From Sphingobacterium chungjuense (lineage in GTDB: Bacteria; Bacteroidota; Bacteroidia; Sphingobacteriales; Sphingobacteriaceae), in NCBI RefSeq assembly GCF_011316935.1, contig NZ_WLYS01000007.1:62001-126000 (forward strand): DNA of 64,000 nucleotides, written 5' to 3'. A program made the translations under genes and the position numbers. Shown here piece after piece: positions 9,132-17,735 of the stretch; position 1 is the stretch's first letter; the number at the start of each line of letters is the position of its first letter. The notes under the pieces were generated by a model. It saw only the letters and a list, made by a program, of their open reading frames with translations, searched no databases and had not been told where the DNA came from.

Positions 9132-9884
9132 ATGTCCACGAAAACCAAAGTGTATTTTGCCTCAGACTTCCATTTAGGAGCCTATCCACTCTCGGCATCC
9201 AAGCTTCGGGAAAAACGTATTGTCTCTTGGCTTGACCATATCAAACAGGATGCAAAAGCGCTTTATCTGATGGGCGACATCTTTGATTTCTGGTTTGAAT
9301 ACAAGACCGTGACGCCCAAAGGTTACATTCGTTTTTTGGGCAAATTAGCCGAATTGGCCGATTTGGGCATCCCGATCACCTTCTTCAAGGGCAATCATGA
9401 TATGTGGATGTTCGGTTATCTTAAAGAAGAATTGAACGCCACTATTATCGACAACGAACACGTGATCAAATTAGATGGAAAACGTTTCTACCTGCATCAT
9501 GGCGATGGATTGGGACCAGGCGATCGGAAATATAAATTCCTTAAGAAAATATTCCGCAGCCCGCTTTGTCAATGGCTATTTGCGCGCCTGCATCCAAACT
9601 TGGGGATCGGCATTGCGACATTGTGGTCCAAACAAAGTCGACTGGCCAGTGGCGAGAATGATGGATTTTTGGGGGAGGACAAAGAATGGCTATATCAATA
9701 CGCTTCTTCTCTAGAAAAAACCGATCATCACGATTACTACATCTTTGGCCATCGTCATCTTCCCTACGATTTACCCATCGGAAATCAGAGTAGGATCATC
9801 AACTTGGGCGAATGGGTGAATTATGAAACTTACGCCACGTGGGATGGTCAGGAATTGACTTTACACAACTGGAAAGCTCATTAA
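9132..9884 (+). CDS. LpxH-type UDP-2,3-diacylglucosamine diphosphatase
   Basis: The 250-residue metallophosphoesterase shows the dinuclear-metal motifs in order: SDFHLG, LMGDIFDFWF, FFKGNHDMW, LHHGDGLGPG and FGHRHLP. The helical insert between motifs (KYKFLKKIFRSPLCQWLFAR) matches the lipid-binding cap of LpxH-like enzymes, which hydrolyse UDP-2,3-diacylglucosamine to lipid X in lipid A synthesis. No other lpx gene is adjacent. Some Bacteroidota carry more than one such protein, so LpxH function is likely but not certain. Confidence 0.85.
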   Translation: MSTKTKVYFASDFHLGAYPLSASKLREKRIVSWLDHIKQDAKALYLMGDIFDFWFEYKTVTPKGYIRFLGKLAELADLGIPITFFKGNHDMWMFGYLKEELNATIIDNEHVIKLDGKRFYLHHGDGLGPGDRKYKFLKKIFRSPLCQWLFARLHPNLGIGIATLWSKQSRLASGENDGFLGEDKEWLYQYASSLEKTDHHDYYIFGHRHLPYDLPIGNQSRIINLGEWVNYETYATWDGQELTLHNWKAH

Positions 9885-9957
9885 GGCTTCGAAGATCGTT
9901 GCTCCATTATTCAGTCTTTAATATCTTCGACCACACCTTAAAGCAAAGTTTTTTAAG

Positions 9958-9965
9958 TACTTTTG
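9958..9965 (+). promoter_or_regulatory. possible -7 element for prfA
   Basis: TACTTTTG fits TAnnTTTG and lies 83 bp before the prfA start. A matching -33 TTG at the usual distance is not clear. Confidence 0.4.
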
Positions 9966-10047
9966 TGCACTTTACAGTAATGCAGCAGGATCGGGCAGCC
10001 CACATTTCGTTGGCTTACATCAGCGCATTATTTAGTAGACATTTATT

Positions 10048-11121
10048 ATGTTAGAAAAATTACAAGCAATAAAAGAACGCTGGGAAAGTGTTGAGGCCGA
10101 ACTCAGCAGCCCAGATATTATTAGCGACATGAAACGTTTCGCTAAGTTGAATAAAGAATACAAAGATCTTTCTAAAATCGTAGAGCAATACCACATCTAC
10201 AAAAACATCGTTAGCAATATCGACACCAACAAAGATATTCTGGCGAATGAAAAAGATCAGGAACTTCGTGAGATGGCCAAGGAGGAAATGGACACCTTGT
10301 GGACTCAAAGAGAAGAAAAAGAAGAAGAGATCCGCTTAATGCTAATCCCGAAAGATCCAGAAGATGGCAAAAACGCTATTCTGGAGATCCGCGGTGGTAG
10401 TGGTGGCGATGAGGCTGCACTATTCGCTGGTGATTTGTACCGCATGTATACCCGTTACTTCGAAACTAAAGGTTGGAGAAATGAGGTTATGGATGTGACC
10501 GAAGGTACTTCTGGAGGTTATAAAGAGGTGATCCTAAAAGTAATCGGTGAAGATGCTTACGGTCAATTGAAATATGAATCGGGTGTACACCGTGTACAGC
10601 GCGTGCCCGATACCGAAACACAAGGCCGTGTACACACTTCCGCGGCATCCGTAGCCGTTTTGCCAGAAGCAGAAGAGGTGGATGTGGAAATCAATCCAGG
10701 CGATATCGAATTACAAACTTCCCGTTCTGGTGGCGCTGGTGGGCAGAACGTCAACAAGGTAGAAACGAAAGTGCAGTTGACACACAAACCTTCTGGCATT
10801 GTGGTCGTTTGTCAAGTAGAGCGTTCGCAATTAGCCAATCGTGAGCTGGCGATGGAGATGCTCCGCAACAAGTTGTACGAATTGGAAGTACAAAAGAAAC
10901 ATGGTGATGTAGCGGCCAAAAGAAAAACAATGGTATCGACAGGAGATCGTTCGGCTAAAATCCGTACATACAACTATCCGCAAGGACGAGTTACTGAACA
11001 TCGCATCGGCCTGACTATGTATAACTTGCCTGCTGTAATGGATGGTGCTATCCAAGATATTATCGATGCATTGCAATTTGCAGAGAACGCAGAAAAGATG
11101 AAGGAAGGTACCGTAGAGTAG
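10048..11121 (+). CDS. prfA: peptide chain release factor 1
   Basis: The 357-residue protein is a class I release factor with the catalytic GGQ motif in [16 protein letters not shown], which promotes peptidyl-tRNA hydrolysis. The codon-recognition region reads [15 protein letters not shown]. That is the RF1 position of the PxT motif, with Asp where E. coli has Ala, and it lacks the SPF tripeptide of RF2. It therefore reads UAA and UAG. RF2 is encoded separately at 40363-41446. The prmC methyltransferase that often follows prfA in other bacteria is not adjacent; a tRNA-Asp cluster follows instead. Confidence 0.96.
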   Translation: MLEKLQAIKERWESVEAELSSPDIISDMKRFAKLNKEYKDLSKIVEQYHIYKNIVSNIDTNKDILANEKDQELREMAKEEMDTLWTQREEKEEEIRLMLIPKDPEDGKNAILEIRGGSGGDEAALFAGDLYRMYTRYFETKGWRNEVMDVTEGTSGGYKEVILKVIGEDAYGQLKYESGVHRVQRVPDTETQGRVHTSAASVAVLPEAEEVDVEINPGDIELQTSRSGGAGGQNVNKVETKVQLTHKPSGIVVVCQVERSQLANRELAMEMLRNKLYELEVQKKHGDVAAKRKTMVSTGDRSAKIRTYNYPQGRVTEHRIGLTMYNLPAVMDGAIQDIIDALQFAENAEKMKEGTVE

Positions 11122-11161
11122 CTTTTTTGAAAAAAGTACTAGCGGATATGGAAATAAACAC

Positions 11162-11169
11162 TATATTTG
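11162..11169 (+). promoter_or_regulatory. -7 element for the tRNA-Asp cluster
   Basis: TATATTTG is an exact TAnnTTTG match and ends 25 bp before the first tRNA. No clear -33 TTG lies at the usual 19-20 bp spacing. Confidence 0.5.
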
Positions 11170-11194
11170 CACACCTTCTAAAAAGAGGGGAAAT

Positions 11195-11268
11195 GGTCTG
11201 GTAGTTCAGCTGGTTAGAATACATGCCTGTCACGCATGGGGTCGCGGGTTCGAGTCCCGTCCAGACCG
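11195..11268 (+). tRNA. tRNA-Asp (GTC), copy 1
   Basis: The 74-base cloverleaf has acceptor arms GGTCTGG / CCAGACC, anticodon loop CTGTCAC with anticodon GTC, T-arm GCGGGTTCGAGTCCCGT and discriminator G. The bases after the discriminator are CAA, so the 3' CCA is not encoded and must be added enzymatically. Confidence 0.97.
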
Positions 11269-11333
11269 CAAAAAAGGAAGATAATTCCGAAACGTTCTTT
11301 TAAAAACAACAATTAAAAAGTCTTGAGAATACT

Positions 11334-11410
11334 GGTCTGGTAGTTCAGCTGGTTAGAATACATGCCTGTCACGCATGGGGTCGCGGGTTCGAGTCCCGTC
11401 CAGACCGCCA
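11334..11410 (+). tRNA. tRNA-Asp (GTC), copy 2
   Basis: Identical to copy 1 over the 74-base mature body, but with encoded CCA at 11408-11410. It lies 65 bp after copy 1. Confidence 0.97.
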
Positions 11411-11435
11411 TTATTCTCAAGTACTTTTATTTTTA

Positions 11436-11512
11436 GGTCTGGTAGTTCAGCTGGTTAGAATACATGCCTGTCACGCATGGGGTCGCGGGTTCGAGTCCCG
11501 TCCAGACCGCCA
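11436..11512 (+). tRNA. tRNA-Asp (GTC), copy 3
   Basis: A third identical body, 25 bp after the CCA of copy 2, also with encoded CCA (11510-11512). It is followed directly by a terminator, so the three are probably one transcript. Confidence 0.97.
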
Positions 11513-11517
11513 ACTGT

Positions 11518-11553
11518 AAAAGGTCTTCGTCTCTCAAGATGAAGACCTTTTTT
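11518..11553 (+). terminator. terminator of the tRNA-Asp cluster
   Basis: The stem AAAGGTCTTCGTC / GATGAAGACCTTT has one G-T pair and is followed by further T residues. It begins 5 bp after the last CCA. Confidence 0.88.
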
Positions 11554-11819
11554 CGTTTATGAGAATTCGACGACCAGTTGCCAAATCCCGGATTTGAAAC
11601 AAATAGCAAAAATTAACGTTTTAAGTTACAAAGGAATAGATCTAACCATAAAGTGCAATGTGGCACTATCCATCAAAAAATGGGCTCATTGTCAATTAGA
11701 TAAAGAAAATACGCATAGAAGCAGATGCTTTTAACAAAAAATCCAGTACGTTTGACATTATTTTCATAAATTAAGTTAACATCAAAGGGTTACTATTGTA
11801 GCTAATTACGTATTAATAG

Positions 11820-12413
11820 GTGAGTAATATTAGAAACATATTGCCAAAAGAGATCGACGATCTGTCTCTACTGAAAGGCATTGCCAATCGGGACAATCGG
11901 GTTATACTACAATTGTATAAATTGCATTACCCGTACGTGGAGCGGATGATCTTGAACAACAACGGATCGAAAGACCAAGCAAAAGATGTCTTTCAGGAAG
12001 CGGTTATGGTATTGTATGATAAGGTTACTGGACAAGGTTTTGTACTAGAAAGCAAGCTTAAAACGTTTCTCTATGCGGTTAGCCGCCGATTGTGGTTGAA
12101 GCAGCTTAGCAAAAAGTCGAATAATCATTATTCGATTGAGCAAGATGGATTCGAAGAAAGCCCCGATCTGAGTGAAGACCTACAGATGCATGAAGATCAA
12201 GAACGACAGTTTGAGAAAATGGAAAGTGCACTGCAGGTATTAGGCGAACCTTGCCAAAGTATATTGACGGATTTTTACCTCCGTAATAAGTCGATGCAGG
12301 ACATTTGCGAAAAATTTGGTTACACCAATACGGATAACACCAAAACGCAAAAATATAAATGCCTGCAGCGGCTGAAAAAATTATTTTTCAGCGGAAACCC
12401 GCACGGTGCCTAG
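11820..12413 (+). CDS. ECF-type RNA polymerase sigma factor
   Basis: The 197-residue protein has the two conserved sigma-70 regions of an ECF factor. Region 2 includes DQAKDVFQEAVMVLYDKV (core binding and -10 recognition); region 4 includes a helix-turn-helix around MQDICEKFGYTNTDNTK and QKYKCLQRLKKL. The start is GTG at 11820: the next in-frame ATG would remove part of region 2. No Shine-Dalgarno is visible, as is usual here. The gene 43-73 bp downstream encodes a membrane protein with an anti-sigma-like N-terminus and a periplasmic protease, its likely regulator. Confidence 0.88.
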   Translation: MSNIRNILPKEIDDLSLLKGIANRDNRVILQLYKLHYPYVERMILNNNGSKDQAKDVFQEAVMVLYDKVTGQGFVLESKLKTFLYAVSRRLWLKQLSKKSNNHYSIEQDGFEESPDLSEDLQMHEDQERQFEKMESALQVLGEPCQSILTDFYLRNKSMQDICEKFGYTNTDNTKTQKYKCLQRLKKLFFSGNPHGA

Positions 12414-12486
12414 CTCCTACTAAAGCCTCGCATTCGGACGATTCTGACTGAATGCTGTGTATAGACCTTCAAAAAACAACGGGAAG

Positions 12487-13566
12487 ATGGGAAAATGGAC
12501 CTTACAAGAATTTTTGGAACAAGCCGATAGATACTTGGCCAATGAGCTTACAGTGGAGGAACGCATGGAATTCGACCAGTTCCGTCGCGATAATCCCCTC
12601 TTCGAGGAAAAATTCGTACAACATCAGGCATTAATCAGCGAACTAGAGCAATATCATCGTCGTTCCGAATTCAAAAAATCACTGCAGGATGTTTTCGAGC
12701 AAGATTATCGCAGTACAACGATAGTTACACGCCTTTGGAATGTGCTGCGCATTAATGGTGTGGCAGCCGCTGTTGTGGCTATTTTATCTTCTTTAGCTAC
12801 GCTATATAGTACTGGGTACTTCTCCACTATTAAAAAAACGACATCCGATTACAGTGCCCTGCGCCGCGAGGTAAACAATGTGAAGCGCAATGTCAATGCG
12901 CAACATACCGCTATCAAAAACATCAATAATAGCCAAAGCGAACAACCGGACATGCATTATGGCGCGACGGGATTTTTGCTAAATAAAAATGGCTATGTGG
13001 TTACCAACTATCACGTGGTGAATGGCGCAGATTCCGTGCATTTGCAAAACCGTCTAGGCGAATCCTATAAAGCCGACATCATTTACAAGGATGCGACGAA
13101 GGATTTAGCTATTTTACACATTAGCGATACTGAGTTTACACCAAGCAAAAATATTCCTTATTCCTTCCGCCGTCAGAATTTAGACTTAGGGGACGATATC
13201 TTCACCATCGGTTATCCTCGCGATGAGGCCGTATATGGTGAAGGATATTTAAGCTCTGCTACAGGTTATGCAGGTGATACGTTAGCTTATCAAATCTCTA
13301 TTCCATTAAACCCTGGAAATAGTGGTGGTCCTGTTTTTGACCATTATGGAAATATCATCGGGATTATCTCGGGTAAGCAAAAAGGAATTGACGGGGCGGG
13401 TTTTGCGATCAAAACGGAAGCGCTAATGAATGCCCTTAATGATATTCCAGAAGAAGTCCTAAAAGGTAATCTGGACCTTAGCGAGAAGAACTCGATGAGC
13501 AGCCTGAGCCGCACCGAACAAATCAAAAAATTGCAAGACTTTATCTACATCGTTAAGGTTTATTAA
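12487..13566 (+). CDS. membrane-anchored S1C (HtrA-like) protease with anti-sigma-like N-terminus
   Basis: I use the ATG at 12487 (MGKWTLQEFLEQADRYLANE); another in-frame ATG lies at 12457. Residues 1-60 resemble the zinc-less N-terminal domain of Bacteroidota anti-sigma proteins (ANELTVEERMEFDQF). A single membrane helix follows at about 90-108, then a coiled-coil-like linker (121-150), then a trypsin-fold domain with H176 (TNYHVV), D206 (KDLAIL) and S279 (NPGNSGGP). There is no PDZ domain. Predicted topology puts the N-terminus in the cytoplasm and the protease in the periplasm. Its position after the sigma gene suggests a stress-sensing pair; that role is inferred. Confidence 0.82.
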   Translation: MGKWTLQEFLEQADRYLANELTVEERMEFDQFRRDNPLFEEKFVQHQALISELEQYHRRSEFKKSLQDVFEQDYRSTTIVTRLWNVLRINGVAAAVVAILSSLATLYSTGYFSTIKKTTSDYSALRREVNNVKRNVNAQHTAIKNINNSQSEQPDMHYGATGFLLNKNGYVVTNYHVVNGADSVHLQNRLGESYKADIIYKDATKDLAILHISDTEFTPSKNIPYSFRRQNLDLGDDIFTIGYPRDEAVYGEGYLSSATGYAGDTLAYQISIPLNPGNSGGPVFDHYGNIIGIISGKQKGIDGAGFAIKTEALMNALNDIPEEVLKGNLDLSEKNSMSSLSRTEQIKKLQDFIYIVKVY

Positions 13567-13589
13567 ACTGATAGCTGATATAGATATCG

Positions 13590-13625
13590 AAAAGGGTCGA
13601 AATCATGTGTGATTTCGACCCTTTT
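13590..13625. terminator. bidirectional terminator, S1C protease / peroxiredoxin
   Basis: A perfect 16-bp stem AAAAGGGTCGAAATCA / TGATTTCGACCCTTTT with a 4-base loop lies between two convergent genes. Confidence 0.92.
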
Positions 13626-13647
13626 CTTTTATCAATTTTGGCGTAGC

Positions 13648-14283
13648 CTAGATATTCGGCTGTGGCGTAGTGCGCAAGTACGGCTTGATTTCCTTGTGTC
13701 CTTTCGGGAATTTAGCAGGGATATCTTCCGTTTTGATTGCTGGTACGACAATCACATCTTCACCATGCTTCCAATCTGCTGGCGTAGCTACGGAGTAATC
13801 AGCCGTTAACTGCAAAGAATCGATTACGCGAAGAATTTCTTGAAAATTTCGCCCAGTAGAAGCCGGATACGTCAACGTCAATTTGACTTTGTGATCTGGC
13901 CCAATTACGAATACGGAACGTACCGTAGCTGTGGCCGAAGCATTTGGGTGAATCATATCGTACAATTCTGCAATCTTACGATCCTTATCTGCTATAATTG
14001 GGAAATCTACCGTTGTATTCTGCGTCTCGTTGATATCTTTAATCCACTCGTGATGATCTTCTACCGAATCTACACTCAACGCTAATACTTTCACATTACG
14101 TGCTTCAAACTCTTGCTTTAGCTGCGCTGTACGCCCCAATTCTGTCGTACACACCGGTGTGTAATCCGAAGGGTGCGAGTATAAAACTACCCAGCTATCT
14201 TTGGTATAATCGTAAAAATCAATTTCGCCAACAGTCGTCTGTGCTTGAAAATTAGGGGCATCATCGCCCAATCTTAAACTCAT
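13648..14283 (-). CDS. 1-Cys peroxiredoxin (Prx6 family)
   Basis: The 211-residue thiol peroxidase has the peroxidatic motif P38-xxx-T42-xx-C45 (SHPSDYTPVCTTELG). C45 is the only cysteine in the protein, which makes it a 1-Cys enzyme needing an external reductant. The extended C-terminal half (ATPADWKHGEDVIVVPAI) is typical of the Prx6 branch, which reduces H2O2 and alkyl hydroperoxides. Its leader carries a strong AAAGGAG Shine-Dalgarno 8 bases before the ATG, unusual in this phylum, and a 25-bp palindrome further upstream that suggests specific regulation. Confidence 0.94.
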   Translation of the reverse strand: MSLRLGDDAPNFQAQTTVGEIDFYDYTKDSWVVLYSHPSDYTPVCTTELGRTAQLKQEFEARNVKVLALSVDSVEDHHEWIKDINETQNTTVDFPIIADKDRKIAELYDMIHPNASATATVRSVFVIGPDHKVKLTLTYPASTGRNFQEILRVIDSLQLTADYSVATPADWKHGEDVIVVPAIKTEDIPAKFPKGHKEIKPYLRTTPQPNI

Positions 14284-14291
14284 ATCTTAAA

Positions 14292-14298
14292 CTCCTTT
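14292..14298 (-). promoter_or_regulatory. Shine-Dalgarno sequence of the peroxiredoxin gene
   Basis: AAAGGAG on the minus strand ends 8 bases before the start codon, which supports the start at 14283. Most genes in this window have no such site. Confidence 0.65.
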
Positions 14299-14313
14299 CT
14301 TTAAATATCATTC

Positions 14314-14338
14314 AATATCTACTAATATAGTAGATATT
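14314..14338. promoter_or_regulatory. 25-bp palindromic operator candidate upstream of the peroxiredoxin
   Basis: AATATCTACTA-ATA-TAGTAGATATT is a perfect inverted repeat with 11-base arms, 31-55 bp upstream of the start codon. No T-run follows it in the gene's direction, so an operator is more likely than a terminator. The regulator is unknown. Confidence 0.55.
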
Positions 14339-14379
14339 ATAGTTATAACAAAGGAGTCGGCTTCCTGTTTGATTAAAAA

Positions 14380-15873
14380 TTACACTCTTTCAACTGTGTA
14401 CAAAAGCTGGTTGGATAGATTAATTAACGCTTGACGGTCGAAATGCCTGAATACCACTTCACCAGAAGCCGTGCTGACATGCAAGTTAGCGGTTTTAGGC
14501 ATGCGCTGCCAAATCGTTTGTGATACGCTCACCGAGATAATACGATCCAGCGGCAGCACCATTTCTTTCTGATCCCAAACTCCATCTTCTTTGACTAGAC
14601 AATCTCCATAAATGCGCAATCGATACGTTCCATAATAGATGATATTGTACACGCTCAATAATATAAAGAGGAAGCAGATCGTCCACAAACCCATTACACC
14701 ACCATCTCTATAATACCATAGGGAAGCAACTGCCAATGTAATTATCGTCAGCTTCACCATCCTACTCATGAATAAGCCAATCTTAGGTTTCCTGATCTCT
14801 ACAGCTTCGTCTGCCAACGACCTCTCGAAAACCAACTGCCAAACCGCTTCTCGCGATAAGGTATTGATTCCTGGAATATGGATGATGCCTTGATCTTTTT
14901 GCTGCGGATCAGTATTCACTTGCAGCAGCGATAATATCCCGAGATCCATCAGCTTCAAAATACGATTCTGTACAAAGCTCATCATTTGGATTTTCTTTCG
15001 ATTGAATATCACCTGCTGCAAATGAAACAAGCCATAATGCATCATAAAATCTCCTTTTTGATTCTTGCGGAGAGAAAAGCTGAAATAAGTAAAAAAATAT
15101 TTGACCAGATTGATTCCAATGGGAATAAGAAGTATTAGGCCAAATAAAAGGAGTAGTTGACCAATAAAGTTCATCCATTGCGCTTGATAATCCTGATAAT
15201 AACCTTCGTAATCTATCGTTGGAATGAAATCACGAAATACATCTATCAAACCGATCAGAAAGGTTAAGAATAAAAGCAGCCCTTGCTTGTAATTGGTAAA
15301 TAAACTCACCAACAAGATCGCGCTATTGGGGATACGGAACAACAACTCATCCGCTATCGGCTCTTGCTGTGCTTCGCCTTCTCTATTCTCCGTTTCCGAT
15401 AAATTTTTAGCAACCAAATAATCCCGCAAAGCTAATGCCGTCGGCTCACTCAATGCATAAAGATCTACTTCCTTTTCTTTGCTTCCGGCAGAATCAATTT
15501 CCAGACTATATAGATCTAAAGCTTGCTGGATTACATTTTGCCGCACATTGACTTGTAGAATATTTTCGAACTTCAATACAATCTTACTCTTACTCAGCAG
15601 TCCGCTACTCAGCACAAAAGTTTGCGCTTCATCATCCACATAGAAGATAAAATTACGATGCCGGAAATAGGAGTAGATAAAATGTACGACGACTAAGCCA
15701 CCCAAAATCGCCCAGAATTGCCAAGTCAGAAAAAGATGGCCATTTTTCACAGCTATGAATACCAGTGGCAGAGCCAAAGAACGTATAACTCGCCCAAAGG
15801 AAAGCAGTCCTTCGACAATAAATCCGCCTGCGTCCAAGCGATGAGGTTGCGAAAAATCCATAGAATTATTCAT
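14380..15873 (-). CDS. bacterial PH-domain membrane protein (YdbT-like)
   Basis: The protein of about 497 residues carries repeated bPH2 domains, each preceded by paired hydrophobic helices. Examples are the helix pair near the N-terminus followed by RHRNFIFYVDDEAQTFVLSSG, and a final domain YRLRIYGDCLVKEDGVWDQK. This matches YdbT of Bacillus, part of a YdbS-YdbT pair linked to bacteriocin tolerance. I prefer the ATG at 15873, which overlaps the upstream stop by 8 bp (ATGAATAA) and implies translational coupling. The role here is unproven. Confidence 0.78.
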   Translation of the reverse strand: MNNSMDFSQPHRLDAGGFIVEGLLSFGRVIRSLALPLVFIAVKNGHLFLTWQFWAILGGLVVVHFIYSYFRHRNFIFYVDDEAQTFVLSSGLLSKSKIVLKFENILQVNVRQNVIQQALDLYSLEIDSAGSKEKEVDLYALSEPTALALRDYLVAKNLSETENREGEAQQEPIADELLFRIPNSAILLVSLFTNYKQGLLLFLTFLIGLIDVFRDFIPTIDYEGYYQDYQAQWMNFIGQLLLLFGLILLIPIGINLVKYFFTYFSFSLRKNQKGDFMMHYGLFHLQQVIFNRKKIQMMSFVQNRILKLMDLGILSLLQVNTDPQQKDQGIIHIPGINTLSREAVWQLVFERSLADEAVEIRKPKIGLFMSRMVKLTIITLAVASLWYYRDGGVMGLWTICFLFILLSVYNIIYYGTYRLRIYGDCLVKEDGVWDQKEMVLPLDRIISVSVSQTIWQRMPKTANLHVSTASGEVVFRHFDRQALINLSNQLLYTVERV

Positions 15874-16414
15874 GTTCCAGCCTAGATCGTTCGTCAATAG
15901 TCGATACGCGCTCCGCTAAATGTTGTTGCAGTGCTAATGCATGGGGATTGTCTAGCCCAGCAATATGCATGTCCTTGCCCGCGCCAGCAGTAAAAAGCTC
16001 GACCGTGACCAAACCCAGCAACCTGCCAAGCACCGAGGTTTTTACTTTGATGTGTTGTATGTGTTTGATAGGAATGACTAAGGTATACTGCGAAAAGATG
16101 CCGGCTCGATACAAAACATCATGCTGCCGAATGGCATAACCTCGGCGACGAAAAGAAATCAAGTTAAAGATTAAATAAATAGCAGCAAGTACGGTAAGGA
16201 ATACCGCTGCCGATATCCACACCGCTGTTTCCATACCCGTTCCTTCATCTGATGTAATGACCACTACAGCCAGAATCGCGAGAGCAAGCAACCAAATCAG
16301 CACCGTATTGCCAATAATTAAGAATCGATATTTTGGGGAAATGGGATAAAAGGAAACCGACTCCCACTGTGGAATGGCATCTAAATTTACAGGATTGTTT
16401 TCAAAGCTAGCCAT
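15866..16414 (-). CDS. bacterial PH-domain membrane protein (YdbS-like)
   Basis: The 182-residue protein has two adjacent membrane helices (about 31-51 and 60-90) followed by a single bPH2 domain (RRRGYAIRQHDVLYRAGIFS, then TLVIPIKHIQHIKVKTSVLG). The length and layout match YdbS, the smaller partner in YdbS-YdbT pairs. It is the first gene of a two-gene operon and its stop overlaps the start of the YdbT-like gene. Confidence 0.78.
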   Translation of the reverse strand: MASFENNPVNLDAIPQWESVSFYPISPKYRFLIIGNTVLIWLLALAILAVVVITSDEGTGMETAVWISAAVFLTVLAAIYLIFNLISFRRRGYAIRQHDVLYRAGIFSQYTLVIPIKHIQHIKVKTSVLGRLLGLVTVELFTAGAGKDMHIAGLDNPHALALQQHLAERVSTIDERSRLEHE

Positions 16415-16492
16415 ATAGGTATTTGATCGATTTTAGGGAATACTGAAATCTAAAAATAAGTAAATCCGCTACATTTAGAAATAAAAAGCAAA

Positions 16493-16520
16493 TAATTTAT
16501 TATGCTGACATAATAAATTA
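16493..16520. promoter_or_regulatory. 28-bp palindrome upstream of acyl-CoA dehydrogenase, probable fatty-acid regulator site
   Basis: TAATTTATTATG-CTGA-CATAATAAATTA has perfect 12-base arms. Its core TATGCTGACATA differs at one position from the TATGCTGGCATA core (minus-strand reading) in the promoter of the MarR gene of the beta-oxidation operon at 53188-53199. Confidence 0.65.
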
Positions 16521-16523
16521 ATT

Positions 16524-16531
16524 TATATTTG
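16524..16531 (+). promoter_or_regulatory. -7 element for acyl-CoA dehydrogenase
   Basis: TATATTTG is an exact TAnnTTTG match, 19 bp before the start codon and 3 bp after the palindrome, so a protein bound there would block the -33 region. Confidence 0.6.
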
Positions 16532-16550
16532 GGTAACCAATGCAGTAGAT

Positions 16551-17690
16551 ATGATGAACTTTAAGTTGTCCGAAGAGCATAGCATGATTCAGCAAGCAGC
16601 ACGCGAATTTGCTCAGGAATTGAAAGCAGGCGTCATCGAACGCGACGAAAAAGCACTCTTTCCCCATGAATTTGTGCAGAAAATGGCAGATCTAGGTTTT
16701 ATGGGACTCATGGTTCCGGAAGCTTATGGCGGTGCAGGATTAGACACCTTGGCATACGTGTTAGTATTAGAAGAAATTGCCAAAATCGATGCTTCAACGG
16801 CCGTCATTTTATCTGCCCATAATTCATTGGTACTTTGGGGGCTGAATGAGTACGGCAACGAAGAACAAAAACAAAAATACCTCCGCCCTTTAGCGGCTGG
16901 AGAGAAACTAGGTGCCTTTGCACTATCAGAACCCGAAGCTGGCTCTGATGCGTCTTCGCAGCACACCACGGCAGAAGATAAGGGCGATCATTATCTCGTA
17001 AATGGCACCAAAAACTGGATTACCAACGGCGGCAATGCCGATATTTATCTTGTAATCGCTCAAACCGACGCGAGTGCAGGCCACCGCGGTATCAATGTCT
17101 TGATCGTCGAAAAAGGTACACCGGGATTTACCATTGGTCCAAAAGAAAATAAATTGGGTATTCGTAGCTCGGATACGCATTCATTGATGTTCTCTGATGC
17201 GAAAGTGCCAAAAGAGAATCGTATTGGCGAGGATGGCTTCGGATTTAAGTTTGCGATGAAAACCTTAGATGGTGGCCGTATCGGTATTGCCGCGCAAGCG
17301 TTAGGTATTGCGGCTGGTGCTTACGATTTGGCTCGTGCCTATTCTCAGGAACGCAAGACCTTTGGCAAGCCCATTAGCAATCATCAAGCGATACAATTCA
17401 AATTGGCCGATATGGAGGTAGAAATTGAAGCAGCACGTTTGCTGACCTACAAAGCAGCTTGGACGAAAGATCAAGGGCTTCCTTATGGTAAAGAAGCGGC
17501 TATGGCGAAACTACACACTTCAGAAGTAGCGATGAAGCACACCGTTGAAGCAATACAAATTCACGGTGGCTATGGCTATGTGAAAGAATACCATGTAGAA
17601 AGATTGATGCGCGATGCTAAGATTACGCAAATCTACGAAGGTACTTCGGAGATCCAGCGATTGGTAATCGCACGGGAAATTTTGAAATAG
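16551..17690 (+). CDS. acyl-CoA dehydrogenase (short/medium-chain type)
   Basis: The 379-residue flavoenzyme has the ACAD signatures [13 protein letters not shown] (FAD and substrate binding), [14 protein letters not shown], and a C-terminal segment [19 protein letters not shown]. The glutamate in YEGTSEIQ is at the position of the catalytic base in short-chain enzymes. It oxidises acyl-CoA to trans-2-enoyl-CoA and feeds electrons to ETF. Whether it belongs to fatty-acid or branched-chain amino-acid breakdown is not settled by motifs. The upstream palindrome shared with the beta-oxidation regulator favours fatty acids. Confidence 0.92.
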   Translation: MMNFKLSEEHSMIQQAAREFAQELKAGVIERDEKALFPHEFVQKMADLGFMGLMVPEAYGGAGLDTLAYVLVLEEIAKIDASTAVILSAHNSLVLWGLNEYGNEEQKQKYLRPLAAGEKLGAFALSEPEAGSDASSQHTTAEDKGDHYLVNGTKNWITNGGNADIYLVIAQTDASAGHRGINVLIVEKGTPGFTIGPKENKLGIRSSDTHSLMFSDAKVPKENRIGEDGFGFKFAMKTLDGGRIGIAAQALGIAAGAYDLARAYSQERKTFGKPISNHQAIQFKLADMEVEIEAARLLTYKAAWTKDQGLPYGKEAAMAKLHTSEVAMKHTVEAIQIHGGYGYVKEYHVERLMRDAKITQIYEGTSEIQRLVIAREILK

Positions 17691-17735
17691 TAGGATAGTT
17701 TAGGCGAGGTATTCTCGCCTAAACTATCCTACTAT
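17687..17735. terminator. 22-bp-stem bidirectional terminator spanning both stop codons
   Basis: The stem is perfect over 22 bp with a 5-base loop. The acyl-CoA dehydrogenase TAG (17688-17690) lies in the left arm. The TAA of the convergent gene (17735-17737) begins at the last base of the right arm. Confidence 0.85.

Noticed and set aside
11195-11512. CRISPR-like array, from three repeats with short spacers
   Set aside because: The repeats are complete tRNA-Asp genes with cloverleaf structure, and the spacers differ in length (65 and 25 bp).
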